Counted from the first letter of the stretch, positions 23,423 to 32,092 are shown. The stretch: DNA of 64,000 bases from Teretinema zuelzerae (GCF_021021555.1 NZ_JAINWA010000003.1:372001-436000); one strand, 5' to 3'. Program-made: numbers and translations. The notes: a model not told the origin generated them from the letters alone.

Positions 23423-24000
23423 AGATCTATTTTGCATCGGGAAACGCCCATAAAAGGGAAGAACTTTCCAGAATACTTGCGCCCCACTCAATCGTTATTC
23501 CGCCCGACGAAGGAATTGCTTTCGACCCCGAAGAAACCGCGGCAGACTTTTTCGGAAACGCGCTGATAAAAGCGAAAGCCCTGTTCGACCTGGTCGGCAA
23601 ACCGGTATTGGCCGACGATTCCGGAATTTGCGTCGACGCTCTCGGCGGAGCCCCCGGTGTGTTATCGGCAAGATACGGTTCGGACAATGGAATAAAGCTC
23701 ACCGATTACGAACGAAACCAGCTGCTGCTTTCGAATATGAAAGGAATCAAGGAGAGAAGCTGCAGATTCGTCTGCAATATGATTCTCTACCTTGGAAAAG
23801 ACCGCTTCTATTCGGTACAGGAAACTCTCGAAGGCACGCTTATCGATGAACTCAGGGGATCGGGAGGATTCGGCTACGACCCGCTTGTGCTGGTCGAGGA
23901 ACGCGGACTTACGGTAGCTGAATTGCCGGCGGGTGAAAAAGATGCAGTGTCCCACCGGGGAAAGGCCGCGAGACGTATTCTACAATTACTGGATGAGTAA
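23419..24000 (+). CDS. rdgB: Non-canonical purine NTP pyrophosphatase
   Basis: This Ham1/RdgB house-cleaning enzyme hydrolyses dITP, dXTP and ITP to monophosphates so that they are not built into nucleic acid. The N-terminal substrate loop IYFASGNAHKREEL, the catalytic VLADDSGICVDALGGAPGVLSARYG and the C-terminal SHRGKAARRIL are all present. Its 193 aa is the usual size. It is translationally coupled (ATGA) to the sigma-like gene. It ends 46 bases before the convergent methyltransferase stop. Confidence 0.94.
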   Translation: MKIYFASGNAHKREELSRILAPHSIVIPPDEGIAFDPEETAADFFGNALIKAKALFDLVGKPVLADDSGICVDALGGAPGVLSARYGSDNGIKLTDYERNQLLLSNMKGIKERSCRFVCNMILYLGKDRFYSVQETLEGTLIDELRGSGGFGYDPLVLVEERGLTVAELPAGEKDAVSHRGKAARRILQLLDE

Positions 24001-24010
24001 TCGAATCCAA

Positions 24011-24058
24011 GCCTCCTCCGAGAGAATAAAAAGGATGGAGGAGGCCTTATCCTTTTTT
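24011..24058. terminator. Convergent terminator region between rdgB and a methyltransferase
   Basis: AAAAAGGAT (24028-24036) pairs with ATCCTTTTT (24049-24057), giving T runs on both strands. A competing 9-base stem, GCCTCCTCC (24011-24019) with GGAGGAGGC (24037-24045), uses bases of the first loop, so the two structures exclude each other. Confidence 0.65.
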
Positions 24059-24712
24059 CTGAAATACATATTCGAATTGACCGATCTTTCCCCGAAAAAC
24101 GAGGTCTGCGGATGCTCCGACAATCTCAAGGGATTTTTCAGAATAAAATGAAACATGAGTAATGTCGCTCCTGTACCACCATTTCTCGAAATCGCATGAC
24201 ATCGATTCAGCAGGATGCGTTCCTACGACGAGATAGCCCGATGGCAGAAGAAAATCTGCCATGCGCCGAAATTCGTCTCTCGGCGACAAAAAGTGCTCCG
24301 CAACTTCCAGGCAAACTATCGTTTCGAAACGGACAGCCGCGTCGGGAAGAACAGGCTGATAATGCAAATCATACGGATACGCCTCGAATCCCTGCTCCTG
24401 CAAGAGTGTCGTCAAGGAAGGAACGGGGCCGCTTCCCCAATCGAGAATAGAAGCAGGCCTAGAACGAAGCCCTGCGTCCGTACGAAAAAAATCTAGAAAC
24501 GTGTCGATGAAATTCTGCAAGTAATTTCTGTACCCCGGATCGGAGAGCTCATTATTATGATGCTCATACCGTTCGCGGGACTTCTGCGATGAAGGAAAAT
24601 AGCGAGAAAATAAAAAAAATCCTCCGCAAACTTCGCAATTGCCGTATACTAGAGAGGAGCATTCTATTTTCCTGATTCGCTGAGAAAGGCAAAAGGGACA
24701 ATCAGTTTTCAT
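24047..24712 (-). CDS. Class I SAM-dependent methyltransferase with N-terminal zinc ribbon
   Basis: This 221-aa protein starts with two Cys-X2-Cys pairs (CPFC at residues 5-8 and CEVC later), a probable zinc ribbon. A methyltransferase domain follows, whose SAM motif is ILDWGSGPVPSL, with the post-motif FETIVCLEVAEHF. The order zinc ribbon then methyltransferase is found in enzymes that modify small molecules or sugars; no substrate can be named. No Shine-Dalgarno sequence is seen before ATG 24712. Transcription starts in the region divergent from the first flagellin gene. Confidence 0.8.
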   Translation of the reverse strand: MKTDCPFCLSQRIRKIECSSLVYGNCEVCGGFFLFSRYFPSSQKSRERYEHHNNELSDPGYRNYLQNFIDTFLDFFRTDAGLRSRPASILDWGSGPVPSLTTLLQEQGFEAYPYDLHYQPVLPDAAVRFETIVCLEVAEHFLSPRDEFRRMADFLLPSGYLVVGTHPAESMSCDFEKWWYRSDITHVSFYSEKSLEIVGASADLVFRGKIGQFEYVFQKKG

Positions 24713-24733
24713 TAAAAAAAATAAAAAAAAGTT

Positions 24734-24760
24734 TAAGCTTCAGGCAGAAGCTGCCGACAT
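24734..24760 (+). promoter_or_regulatory. Sigma-28-type promoter of the first flagellin
   Basis: TAAG (24734-24737), 15 bases and GCCGACAT (24753-24760) match the flagellar consensus TAAA-N15-GCCGATAA at nine of twelve positions. The leader to ATG 24951 would be about 180 bases. Confidence 0.65.
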
Positions 24761-24902
24761 ACATAAGGTAAAGGTGTCTGTTTAAGCGTTTACCCCTAGC
24801 AAGGTTACGTAAAAACAGATTTCTTTGCAAGTCCTGATTGAAGGCGTCCGACAGAGGCAGTGTCCGATGGATGTTGCGCGGGAGGGTGCCTGAAATGAGG
24901 CC

Positions 24903-24944
24903 GGGAAGCAAGGATGCATCCCGAAAAGACTATTCCATGGAGGA
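24903..24944 (+). promoter_or_regulatory. Probable CsrA target in the first flagellin leader
   Basis: GGGAAGCAAGGATGCATCCC (24903-24922) folds into a short imperfect hairpin with AAGGAT in the loop; CAAGGATG matches the CsrA SELEX core. A second GGA lies in the ribosome site ATGGAGGA (24937-24944), 27 bases downstream. The two-site arrangement resembles the Bacillus hag leader. Confidence 0.62.
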
Positions 24945-24950
24945 ATAACT

Positions 24951-25811
24951 ATGGTTATCAACCACAATCTCTCTGCAATGTTCGCACAGCGAACTCTCGG
25001 CGTCACCAATGGTGCCATCGGCAACGACATTTCCAAACTGTCGAGCGGTATGCGCATCAACAAAGCAGGCGACGATGCTTCCGGTCTTGCCGTTTCCGAA
25101 AAAATGCGCAGCCAGATTCGAGGCCTCAACCAGGCTTCGCAGAACGCGGCGAACGGAATCAGCTTCATCCAGGCTACCGAGGGTTACTTGCAGGAAACTT
25201 CCGACATTCTCCAGCGCATCCGCGAACTCGCGGTACAGTCTTCGAACGGAATCTATTCATCCGAAGACCGCATGCAGATCCAGGTTGAAGTTTCTCAGCT
25301 CGTGGCGGAAGTGGACAGAATTGCGAGCGCCGCTCAGTTCAACGGCATGAACATGCTCACCGGCCGTTTCGCGCGGGAAACCGGCGAAAACACCATCACC
25401 GGATCCATGTGGTTCCACATCGGCGCCAACATGGACCAGCGAGTGCGCGTGTACATCGGTACGATGACCGCTACCGCTCTGGGAGTACGCAATGTGGGAG
25501 ATGGTTCGATCATGACTCTTGAGAATGCTGATTCTGCTAACCGCAGCATCGGAACTATCGATGAAGCTCTGAAGACCATCAACAAGCAGCGCGCGGACTT
25601 GGGCGCATATCAAAACCGGTTGACCCACACGATCTCCGGCTTGAATATCGCTGCCGAAAACATGACCGCCGCCGAATCACGCATCCGCGATACCGACATG
25701 GCGTCTGCGATGGTCGAGTACACCAAGAATCAGGTGCTCTCGCAGTCTGGAACAGCGATGCTTGCGCAGGCTAACAGCAACAGCCAGCAAGTATTGTCTC
25801 TTCTGAGATAA
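24951..25811 (+). CDS. flaB: Flagellar core filament protein FlaB, first copy
   Basis: This is a core flagellin of the periplasmic flagellum. At 286 aa it has only the conserved N-terminal ([17 protein letters not shown]...[30 protein letters not shown]) and C-terminal ([36 protein letters not shown]) coiled-coil domains and a short centre, typical of spirochaetal FlaB, which lacks D2/D3 domains. The GGAGG site is seven bases before the ATG. Expression probably uses sigma-28 transcription and CsrA translational control. About 60-65% of residues appear shared with the second copy. Confidence 0.95.
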   Translation: MVINHNLSAMFAQRTLGVTNGAIGNDISKLSSGMRINKAGDDASGLAVSEKMRSQIRGLNQASQNAANGISFIQATEGYLQETSDILQRIRELAVQSSNGIYSSEDRMQIQVEVSQLVAEVDRIASAAQFNGMNMLTGRFARETGENTITGSMWFHIGANMDQRVRVYIGTMTATALGVRNVGDGSIMTLENADSANRSIGTIDEALKTINKQRADLGAYQNRLTHTISGLNIAAENMTAAESRIRDTDMASAMVEYTKNQVLSQSGTAMLAQANSNSQQVLSLLR

Positions 25812-26158
25812 CGTAGTATACTGAGATATGGGGGTTTCCGGTTTTCCGGGAACCCTCTATCCAGTTCCTTTAACGACAGCGGGAAAATCCGGCTATCGAG
25901 TTAAGGAAAAACAAAAAAAGCAGCTTATCAGCCGTTTTTTTTACTTCGATCTTTGAAAAACACCTTCCTTTTAGGAAGCTTGTCGCGGCACAGACGGTTT
26001 TGTTACCCCCTTATTTCAGGGCGGCAGCGAAACCATCCGTGCCGGTACGTATTCATGCCGGATGGGAGAGGCGCTTTCGTCTTCCAATGGAATGAAAGAC
26101 AGGCATATCGAGGTCTGGCAAGGATTGCCGGACCACTAAGACTTCAAGGAGGGTCATA
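25812..26158 (+). other. Region between the two flagellin genes
   Basis: These 347 bases hold no coding sequence. A hairpin just after flaB (GGGTTTCCGG, TTTT, CCGGGAACCC at about 25831-25854) lacks a T run. AGCCGTTTTTTTT near 25931-25941 may mark an end of transcription. A long imperfect stem (GCACAGACGGTTTTG...CGAAACCATCCGTGC, about 25987-26044) lies in the probable leader of the second flagellin. No convincing sigma-28 promoter was found here. Confidence 0.6.
26112..26153 (+). promoter_or_regulatory. Probable CsrA target in the second flagellin leader
   Basis: GGTCTGGCAA (26112-26121) and TTGCCGGACC (26125-26134) form a 10-base stem with one GU pair, whose three-base loop is exactly GGA. 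A second GGA is in the ribosome site AAGGAGGG (26146-26153), 26 bases downstream, nearly the same spacing as in the first flagellin leader. Confidence 0.68.
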
Positions 26159-27013
26159 ATGGTCATCAACCACAACATGAGTGCTATGTATGCTCAGCGG
26201 CAGTCAGGCGTATTGAACGCCAACCTGCAACAGAACATAGAGAAGCTCTCAAGCGGTCAACGCATCAACAAAGCCGGAGACGATGCTTCGGGATTGGCTG
26301 TATCTGAAAAGATGCGAAGCCAGATCCGCGGCCTCAATCAGGCGGGAAAAAACATCCAGAACGGTGTTTCGTTCATCCAGGCAACCGAAGGTTATCTGGC
26401 GGAAACCACCGACATCGTTCAGCGTCTGCGCGAACTTTCCATTCAGTCTGCGAACGGAGTCTACTCCGCTGAAGACAGAATGCAGATTCAGGTAGAAGTT
26501 TCCCAGCTTGTTGACGAAGTTAACCGCATCGCTAGCCATGCGCAGTTCAACGGCATGAACATCCTTACCGGACGTTTCGCCAAGGACTCCGCGACAGGGC
26601 CCATGCAGATTCAGGTCGGCGCGAACGTCGACCAGAGCGAAACGGTGTTTATCGGGACCATGACCGCACAGGCTCTTGGTCTTAGCGGAACCCAGGGAAC
26701 GGAAAACTCCATGATTTCACTTTCATCTGTTGACGGCGCCAATATGGCTATTGCATCCCTCGACTCAGCCCTGAAGACCCTGAACAAGCAGCGCGCCGAC
26801 CTCGGCGCCTACCAGAACAGGTTCGAAATGGCCGCCAAGGGAATCGGAATCGCGGCGGAAAATATGCAAGCCGCCGAATCTCGCATTCGCGACACCGACA
26901 TGGCACAGGAAATGGTGGATTTCACCAAAAACCAGATCCTCAGCCAGGCAGGAAACGCGATGCTCGCTCAGGCCAACACCCAACCTCAATCAGTCATGAG
27001 ACTGATCCAGTAG
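26159..27013 (+). CDS. flaB: Flagellar core filament protein FlaB, second copy
   Basis: This second core flagellin of 284 aa has the same compact layout: [42 protein letters not shown] at the start and [35 protein letters not shown] at the end. Spirochaetes commonly have two to three FlaB proteins in one filament. It differs from the first copy mainly in the short central segment ([20 protein letters not shown]). The strong AAGGAGGG site is five bases before the ATG and is part of the predicted CsrA target. A nested terminator follows. Confidence 0.95.
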   Translation: MVINHNMSAMYAQRQSGVLNANLQQNIEKLSSGQRINKAGDDASGLAVSEKMRSQIRGLNQAGKNIQNGVSFIQATEGYLAETTDIVQRLRELSIQSANGVYSAEDRMQIQVEVSQLVDEVNRIASHAQFNGMNILTGRFAKDSATGPMQIQVGANVDQSETVFIGTMTAQALGLSGTQGTENSMISLSSVDGANMAIASLDSALKTLNKQRADLGAYQNRFEMAAKGIGIAAENMQAAESRIRDTDMAQEMVDFTKNQILSQAGNAMLAQANTQPQSVMRLIQ

Positions 27014-27023
27014 ATGGGCGGCA

Positions 27024-27070
27024 GGGTATAAAAGAGAATTCTGGACGTCATCTCTTTTTTCTTTATACCC
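27024..27070 (+). terminator. Nested terminator after the second flagellin
   Basis: The outer stem GGGTATAAA/TTTATACCC (27024-27032 and 27062-27070) encloses an inner AGAGA/TCTCT stem followed by TTTTT. The inner hairpin with its T run fits intrinsic termination. Confidence 0.72.
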
Positions 27071-27122
27071 TAATTTCGGAGGGGGAAGAAGCGCCCTTCC
27101 TCCTTCGTTTTTTTGAAAATAG

Positions 27123-27139
27123 CTGTAGCTTTGCTACAG
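27123..27139 (+). repeat. Inverted repeat before flaG
   Basis: CTGTAGC-TTT-GCTACAG is a perfect 7-base inverted repeat directly before a TATATATA sequence that could be the -10 of flaG. It may be an operator or a hairpin; no T run follows. Confidence 0.4.
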
Positions 27140-27198
27140 TGTATATATAGTTGTATCAGGGACGATACAGAAAGACCTTTCTTTCAAGGAGGTTGTCG

Positions 27199-27576
27199 AT
27201 GAGCTTAGAAGTATCAGGCATCGGACAGCAGCTCGCGGCGATGGATCGCCGGCTTGAAGGTTCTGTTAATTCAACTTTGCGTACCACATCAGCAGCCTTG
27301 CAAACCTCGGCTCAAAGCCAGGAAATCGAAAACGAACAACAAGCAGCTTCGGATAAAACCAAAGCGTCTGAATTTGTTCAACAAATGCAGACCATTTCCA
27401 GCATGTTTGATCGAAAACTGCAGTTCAGGATTAACGATGATCTGAACCGTGTTGTAGTCAAGGTGATAGACTCAAGCACCGATAAGGTAATAAGGGAAAT
27501 TCCCTCTGCCGAGATACAGCGTTTGCAGATAAGGATCAAAGAGGCTCTTGGTCTCCTTTTCGACGAATCAATTTAG
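27199..27576 (+). CDS. flaG: FlaG family flagellar protein
   Basis: This 125-aa protein has the FlaG C-terminal core (LQFRINDDLNRVVVKVIDSSTDKVIREIPSAEIQRLQIRIKEALGLLFDESI), preceded by a glutamine/serine-rich helix. FlaG affects filament length or cap function in other bacteria, and it normally lies between flagellin and fliD, as here. The start is ATG 27199 with AAGGAGG upstream; earlier in-frame starts lie before the ribosome site. The ribosome site CAAGGAGG resembles those of the flagellins and may also be CsrA-sensitive. Confidence 0.88.
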   Translation: MSLEVSGIGQQLAAMDRRLEGSVNSTLRTTSAALQTSAQSQEIENEQQAASDKTKASEFVQQMQTISSMFDRKLQFRINDDLNRVVVKVIDSSTDKVIREIPSAEIQRLQIRIKEALGLLFDESI

Positions 27577-27633
27577 ACACTGATTCTGCTCAGCCGCGGT
27601 ACCTCTGCAACTTATTCATGAGGAGGTCAGGTT

Positions 27634-29589
27634 GTGTCCGATATCAGCATTCCCGGCGTAACAGCCAGCAAATACAAGACCGACCAACTCATTGAAGGCC
27701 TTATGAAGGTCGAGAGAATTCCTCGCAACCGCGAAGAGGAACAGCTTAAGACATATAAGGCCCAGCAGTCTGCATGGAGGGATTTAACCCGGCTCAGCAC
27801 GACTTTGCGCGATACGGCAAAAAACCTCTTCTCTTTTAATAATCCTTTTACAGAAAAAAACGGCGAAAGCACAAACGACAGGGCTGTCAGCGTTTCCGCC
27901 ACCCGCGAAGCGAGAGAGCAAAGCTTTAAGCTAAAAATCAATCAGGTAGCGGCCGCCGACAGTTTTCTGTCTTCCGAAATTCCTCGGGACGGAAAAGTAC
28001 CTCCGGGGAGCTACAGTTTCGCCGTGGGCGATAAAACGCTCCAGTTTCAATGGAAGGGCGGAACCTATCAGGATTTTTCCGATGCGCTCAATAGACGAGG
28101 AACAGGAATGCTCCGGTCCTCGCTCATTCAAGTTACGCCGAACACACGAGCTCTGTTGATTGAATCTCTGAAAACTGGTGAGAAGCATCGACTAAGCTTC
28201 GAAGACGACGCGAAAACATTCGCGTTAGACGTGGGACTCATCAAAAAAGACGAAGCGAACGCGATTGAAACATCACTTTCTGACGTGTACGCGCCGCCGG
28301 TCTCGAATTCACTGGTTGAGTTTTCCTCTACCGCTCGAGCTAAAGACGGACTTGTGCTCGAATACCGGATATCATGGGAAACCACTGAAGCAGGGGAAAC
28401 AGAAGTCTCTCCCGGAGCTTCAGGGCCCGTCATCGGCACGCCGCCTGTTCTCGAATGGAAGGGAATCACGATTCAAAACACGCCGTCGGAAACGGCTTTG
28501 ACTCAGACTGCCCCTCCCCAGCCGAAAGTTCCAGTGACTGATCCCTCGGTTGTATCGCTTCGTTCTTCTCGCGGCCAGGCCATGCCGCTCCCCCCTCCTC
28601 CGGAAGGAGAGTTATCAAGCGACGTATCAATCAATCTTTCGGAATTCGGAGATGTGAACGCCCTGGTGATTCATAACAGAAATACCGAACGAAGCTATAA
28701 AATCGAGAATATTATAATCAAGGATCCAAAGGCGTCTAACGGGTATGTCCCGGTCAATCCTGTGTCGGTCGCCCAGGATGCGCGCTTTACCTATGAAGGA
28801 ATTCAGATCGTTCGAAGCACGAATTCGATCGACGATCTCATTCCCGGCGTCACCCTGACGCTGCAGGAACCCACTGAAAATCAGGAAACGATCACCATCA
28901 AGCCGGATACGGAAGTAGCGAAAGAAGCTATTATTTCGCTCGTGGGCGGCTACAACCGTCTCATGGCTGAAATCAATATATTAACTCAATTAAAGCCTGA
29001 AATCATCTCAGAAATTCAATACTTCACCGAGGAAGAACGCAAAAGCTCGGAAGAAAAACTCGGAATGATGCAGGGAGACACTACGTTAAACGGCATCAAG
29101 TCGTCTCTTCAAAGAATTACGAGCGGTTCTTATCCAGCGATTGAAGGCAGCGCATTGCGTCTCTTGTCGGATTTGGGCATATCCACAAAATCGAACGCCG
29201 GAGGAGGGGTGGACTCAGCCCGATTAAGGGGATACCTGGAAATCGACGAGAAAAAACTGGATGAGGCATTAAAAAACAGAATGCCGGAAATAAAAAGCCT
29301 GTTCGGATTGGATACCGATGGAGATCTCATCATCGACGCAGGAGTAGCTTTTTCGATCGATTCCCAGCTAACGCCCTATGTACAGACCGGCGGAATCTTC
29401 TCGACCAGAACAAACGGTCTTGCGTCCAGAATTACGAATTCCGAAAAAAAGATAACTCAATTAGACAAACAGCTTGAAGACAAAGAAGATGAACTGCGAA
29501 ATAAGTACGGAAAAATGGAAGGAACGCTGAATAATCTTCAGAATCAATCTAATTCGATTTCCAATTTCAATAAGCAAAACAGCAATTAG
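27634..29589 (+). CDS. fliD: Flagellar filament cap protein FliD
   Basis: FliD (HAP2) forms the cap under which flagellin subunits assemble, here in the periplasm. The N-terminus SDISIPGVTASKYKTDQLIEGLMKVERIP and the C-terminal half (SLVGGYNRLMAEINILTQL, LGMMQGDTTLNGIKSSLQRI, LSDLGIST) are typical. The C-terminus ends in a coiled coil (SEKKITQLDKQLEDKEDELRNKYGKMEGTLNNLQNQ). At 651 aa it is longer than many FliDs, with a proline-rich centre near residues 285-330. The start is GTG 27634 with AGGAGG upstream. Confidence 0.93.
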   Translation: MSDISIPGVTASKYKTDQLIEGLMKVERIPRNREEEQLKTYKAQQSAWRDLTRLSTTLRDTAKNLFSFNNPFTEKNGESTNDRAVSVSATREAREQSFKLKINQVAAADSFLSSEIPRDGKVPPGSYSFAVGDKTLQFQWKGGTYQDFSDALNRRGTGMLRSSLIQVTPNTRALLIESLKTGEKHRLSFEDDAKTFALDVGLIKKDEANAIETSLSDVYAPPVSNSLVEFSSTARAKDGLVLEYRISWETTEAGETEVSPGASGPVIGTPPVLEWKGITIQNTPSETALTQTAPPQPKVPVTDPSVVSLRSSRGQAMPLPPPPEGELSSDVSINLSEFGDVNALVIHNRNTERSYKIENIIIKDPKASNGYVPVNPVSVAQDARFTYEGIQIVRSTNSIDDLIPGVTLTLQEPTENQETITIKPDTEVAKEAIISLVGGYNRLMAEINILTQLKPEIISEIQYFTEEERKSSEEKLGMMQGDTTLNGIKSSLQRITSGSYPAIEGSALRLLSDLGISTKSNAGGGVDSARLRGYLEIDEKKLDEALKNRMPEIKSLFGLDTDGDLIIDAGVAFSIDSQLTPYVQTGGIFSTRTNGLASRITNSEKKITQLDKQLEDKEDELRNKYGKMEGTLNNLQNQSNSISNFNKQNSN

Positions 29590-29605
29590 CGCAAAGGAGC
29601 ACGCG

Positions 29606-30205
29606 ATGATTTTACGAATAAACGGAGAAATGATAGATTTCACCCCTGAAAACGAGGCTACGCTCGGAGAAGTTCTAGGATCGCTCGAATCTGAATGCGA
29701 ACGTTCGTGCCAGACTATCACAAATATAAAAATCGACGGAAATATCATACCGGCGGAACATCTCGACGAGGTTTTTTCCCGCAAACCGGAAAGCGTACAA
29801 TCGATCGAGCTTGAAACGATTAACGGAGATCATATCAGAACACTGCTGGCGGAATCAGGCGCAACTCTTTTGGCCTTCATTCCGCGGCTTGAGCAAATAC
29901 CGGTTGAACTTCAAACCGGCAAGGATATGGAAGTAATGGAAAGCATCAACGCGTTCTCGCTGGAGCTGCAGAATCTCTACCGTCTGCTTCCGCTCATGCC
30001 GTTGACGGGGATTCAATACGAGGAGGTGTTGTTTGAAGACCGCCCCATCCATGAATGCCCTAACCTTTTATCTCCTCTTTTAGAGGATTTGCTCTCAGCT
30101 CTTAAAGAAAACGATACTATAATGATAGGCGATATTTCAGAGTACGAACTTGCGCCTCGCATATCCCGGCTGGGCGAAACTCTCTCGCAGTTACGGCAAA
30201 AGTAA
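29606..30205 (+). CDS. Uncharacterised protein in the flagellar operon
   Basis: This 199-aa, strongly acidic protein was not assigned to a family. The first 75 residues look beta-rich (MILRINGEMIDFTPENEATLGEVL...IKIDGNIIP), and the rest is mostly helical (LEQIPVELQTGKDMEVMESINAFSLELQNLYRLLPLM). It lies 16 bases after fliD and just before a PilZ gene. The helical half and the position would fit an export chaperone of the FliS/FliT type, but no motif confirms this. The AAAGGAG site is seven bases before the ATG. Confidence 0.72.
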   Translation: MILRINGEMIDFTPENEATLGEVLGSLESECERSCQTITNIKIDGNIIPAEHLDEVFSRKPESVQSIELETINGDHIRTLLAESGATLLAFIPRLEQIPVELQTGKDMEVMESINAFSLELQNLYRLLPLMPLTGIQYEEVLFEDRPIHECPNLLSPLLEDLLSALKENDTIMIGDISEYELAPRISRLGETLSQLRQK

Positions 30206-30216
30206 GGAAAAAAAAC

Positions 30217-31356
30217 ATGAACGGACCGATGCCTTTTTTACAGGTACTCCCCTACCAGACGAGCATGAACCCGAAATATGTGGCGCCCATTGCCGTTCTT
30301 ATCGGCATGGTCGTCGTTCTCAGGATCTATCTCACCTGGAAGGAAACCCGCAAGACTGCTACAAAAAAGCAGAAAGCGCCGGTTCGCGGAGAAGTTCCGC
30401 ATAGTACGCAGGTACAGGAGACCGTGTCTTCGAAGGAATTGAAGGCTGTCTCGAAGCTTTTTTCGTTCACTGCAGAGCAGTCTGAGTTTTTCGCGAAAAT
30501 ATGCAAAAAAAAGAACATCATCCATCCGGCCCAGTTCATCCAGGATAAAGCCGCTGTAGACGCTCTATTTACAAGTTTGCTCCACGAACTAGAGGTTGCC
30601 GCCGCAAGCAGAGAATCGGAACGCCAGAAAACCCTCGTTTTTTTTATAAGGGAAGCCATAGACAACCGTAGAAAAGCCGGCGAGCTGATTTCCTCCACGA
30701 GAGCGCTCAAAACGGGGATAGGCTTTTCCATGACGGTAGAATCAGGCGAGCAGTATCAGTCGGCGGTAACAGAGAACAGCACCGAGGGGATCCAATGCCT
30801 CATTCCCAGAGATCTTTTCGGCAATGAACTGCGCCTCCCGATCAGATCCCAGTTAGAACTGTTCTTTACCGGGGCTGGAGGACAATCCTACCGCTGCAAA
30901 ACCAAAATTCTGCAATACAGATCGCATCGAACCGGAACTCATTTTCTGCTTGCCCATACCGATTCGGTAACAGCATTGCCTAATCGGAAACATGACAGAA
31001 AAAGCATTCAGGTTGAATGTACGTTCTGCCATGTAACGGTCGCTAATGTGGTCAACGGAAAAAAAACAGAACATAAATTCTTTCCTTCCAAGAAAACATA
31101 TCCCGGCCTGATCCATGATATTTCAGCCGGAGGGTGCAGCATATCCGTCTCGGAGCAGCTTCCCATTGGCGAATATCTGCAAATACAGTGTATACTTATG
31201 CCAGGAAACACGGATACGATCATCGGCAAGGTTGTCCGGATTACCGGCGAGGTCGGGACAGGAGACTTGAACATGCATATCCAATTCGCGAAAATGCCCC
31301 GGGTGACGATGAACAGGATATATTCGATAATTTACCACAGAGAAGGAACTCGATGA
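30217..31356 (+). CDS. Membrane-anchored PilZ domain protein
   Basis: This 379-aa protein has one N-terminal transmembrane helix (YVAPIAVLIGMVVVLRIYLTW). A helical middle domain follows, and then a C-terminal PilZ domain, the cyclic di-GMP receptor fold, in residues about 250-370. The ligand motif is visible as RKHDRKSIQVECT (the RxxxR part) and HDISAGGCSISV (the D/NxSxxG part). YcgR-like regulators of this kind adjust flagellar function. It lies between flagellar genes and an HD-GYP gene that would lower its ligand. ATG 30217 has AAGGA upstream; the gene overlaps the next by ATGA. Confidence 0.83.
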   Translation: MNGPMPFLQVLPYQTSMNPKYVAPIAVLIGMVVVLRIYLTWKETRKTATKKQKAPVRGEVPHSTQVQETVSSKELKAVSKLFSFTAEQSEFFAKICKKKNIIHPAQFIQDKAAVDALFTSLLHELEVAAASRESERQKTLVFFIREAIDNRRKAGELISSTRALKTGIGFSMTVESGEQYQSAVTENSTEGIQCLIPRDLFGNELRLPIRSQLELFFTGAGGQSYRCKTKILQYRSHRTGTHFLLAHTDSVTALPNRKHDRKSIQVECTFCHVTVANVVNGKKTEHKFFPSKKTYPGLIHDISAGGCSISVSEQLPIGEYLQIQCILMPGNTDTIIGKVVRITGEVGTGDLNMHIQFAKMPRVTMNRIYSIIYHREGTR

Positions 31357-31613
31357 CACTATTGAACATATCCGACATAATCCGCAAAGAGAACTATATT
31401 TATTACCGCAGAGAATTCACGGCTACGGTAGTATTTCAGTTGGGAACCGGAAATTTGAGCGGAAAAATCGAATTCACCATAGAAACCGCTCCGACCGGAA
31501 AAAAAGATATACAAATAAAGCTTATCGACTCTATCGATTACCCCCTGCTCCCCCTTCTGCGAAGCATTAAGGATGCAGTGACGGAGCTGGAAAAAGAAGG
31601 GAAACTGCCTTAA
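31353..31613 (+). CDS. Small uncharacterised protein
   Basis: This 86-aa protein starts with ATG 31353 overlapping the PilZ stop as ATGA, so it is translationally coupled. The sequence (TLLNISDIIRKENYIYYRREFTATVVFQLGTGNLSGKIEFTIE) predicts a beta-rich fold with a helical C-terminus (PLLRSIKDAVTELEKEGKLP). It has no signal peptide or cysteine. I do not recognise a family. The coupling suggests a role with the PilZ protein. Confidence 0.7.
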   Translation: MTLLNISDIIRKENYIYYRREFTATVVFQLGTGNLSGKIEFTIETAPTGKKDIQIKLIDSIDYPLLPLLRSIKDAVTELEKEGKLP

Positions 31614-31624
31614 AAGTCATCGCC

Positions 31625-31653
31625 TTGACCCGAAACTTAGGATGCGGTAATTT
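31625..31653 (+). promoter_or_regulatory. tsaE promoter placed for a leaderless transcript
   Basis: TTGACC (31625-31630), exactly 17 bases and TAATTT (31648-31653) end six bases before ATG 31660. Transcription would start at or within a base or two of the start codon. Confidence 0.65.
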
Positions 31654-31659
31654 CAAGGT

Positions 31660-32091
31660 ATGATTCTTGAATCCCATTCACGCGAAGAAACGCTGAAAAT
31701 CGGCTTTGAAATTGGAAAACGTCTGCAAAAAGGCGACGTGATCGCGCTGCAGGGAACCTTGGCCGCGGGAAAAACGACGCTAACCCAGGGAATTGCCTTG
31801 GGCATGGGGATTGACGAACAGATTACAAGTCCTACGTTCACGTTGATTTCCGAATACCCGAATAGAATTCCCCTATATCATATGGACGCCTATAGACTCG
31901 ACTCTGTACAGGATTTTCTTGATCTGGGCGTCGAGGAACTGTTATGGGGAGACGGCGCGTGCGTCGTTGAATGGAGCGAAAAAGTCATGGAAGCCATGCC
32001 GAAAAACGCTATCGTTATTCGATTAAGCGTCGACCAATCGGGAGTTCATCGAATCGAATCGGAAAATTGGCCTTGGGGAGATGCATTCTAA
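31660..32091 (+). CDS. tsaE: tRNA t6A threonylcarbamoyladenosine synthesis ATPase TsaE
   Basis: This small ATPase is needed with TsaB and TsaD to make the universal t6A37 modification in tRNAs that read ANN codons. The 143-aa protein has Walker A LQGTLAAGKTTL, ITSPTFTLISEY, HMDAYRLDS and VVEWSEK, all typical. A promoter ends six bases before ATG 31660 and AAGG lies too close to act as a normal ribosome site, so the message is probably leaderless. tsaB follows with a one-base gap. Confidence 0.95.
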   Translation: MILESHSREETLKIGFEIGKRLQKGDVIALQGTLAAGKTTLTQGIALGMGIDEQITSPTFTLISEYPNRIPLYHMDAYRLDSVQDFLDLGVEELLWGDGACVVEWSEKVMEAMPKNAIVIRLSVDQSGVHRIESENWPWGDAF

Positions 32092-32092
32092 G

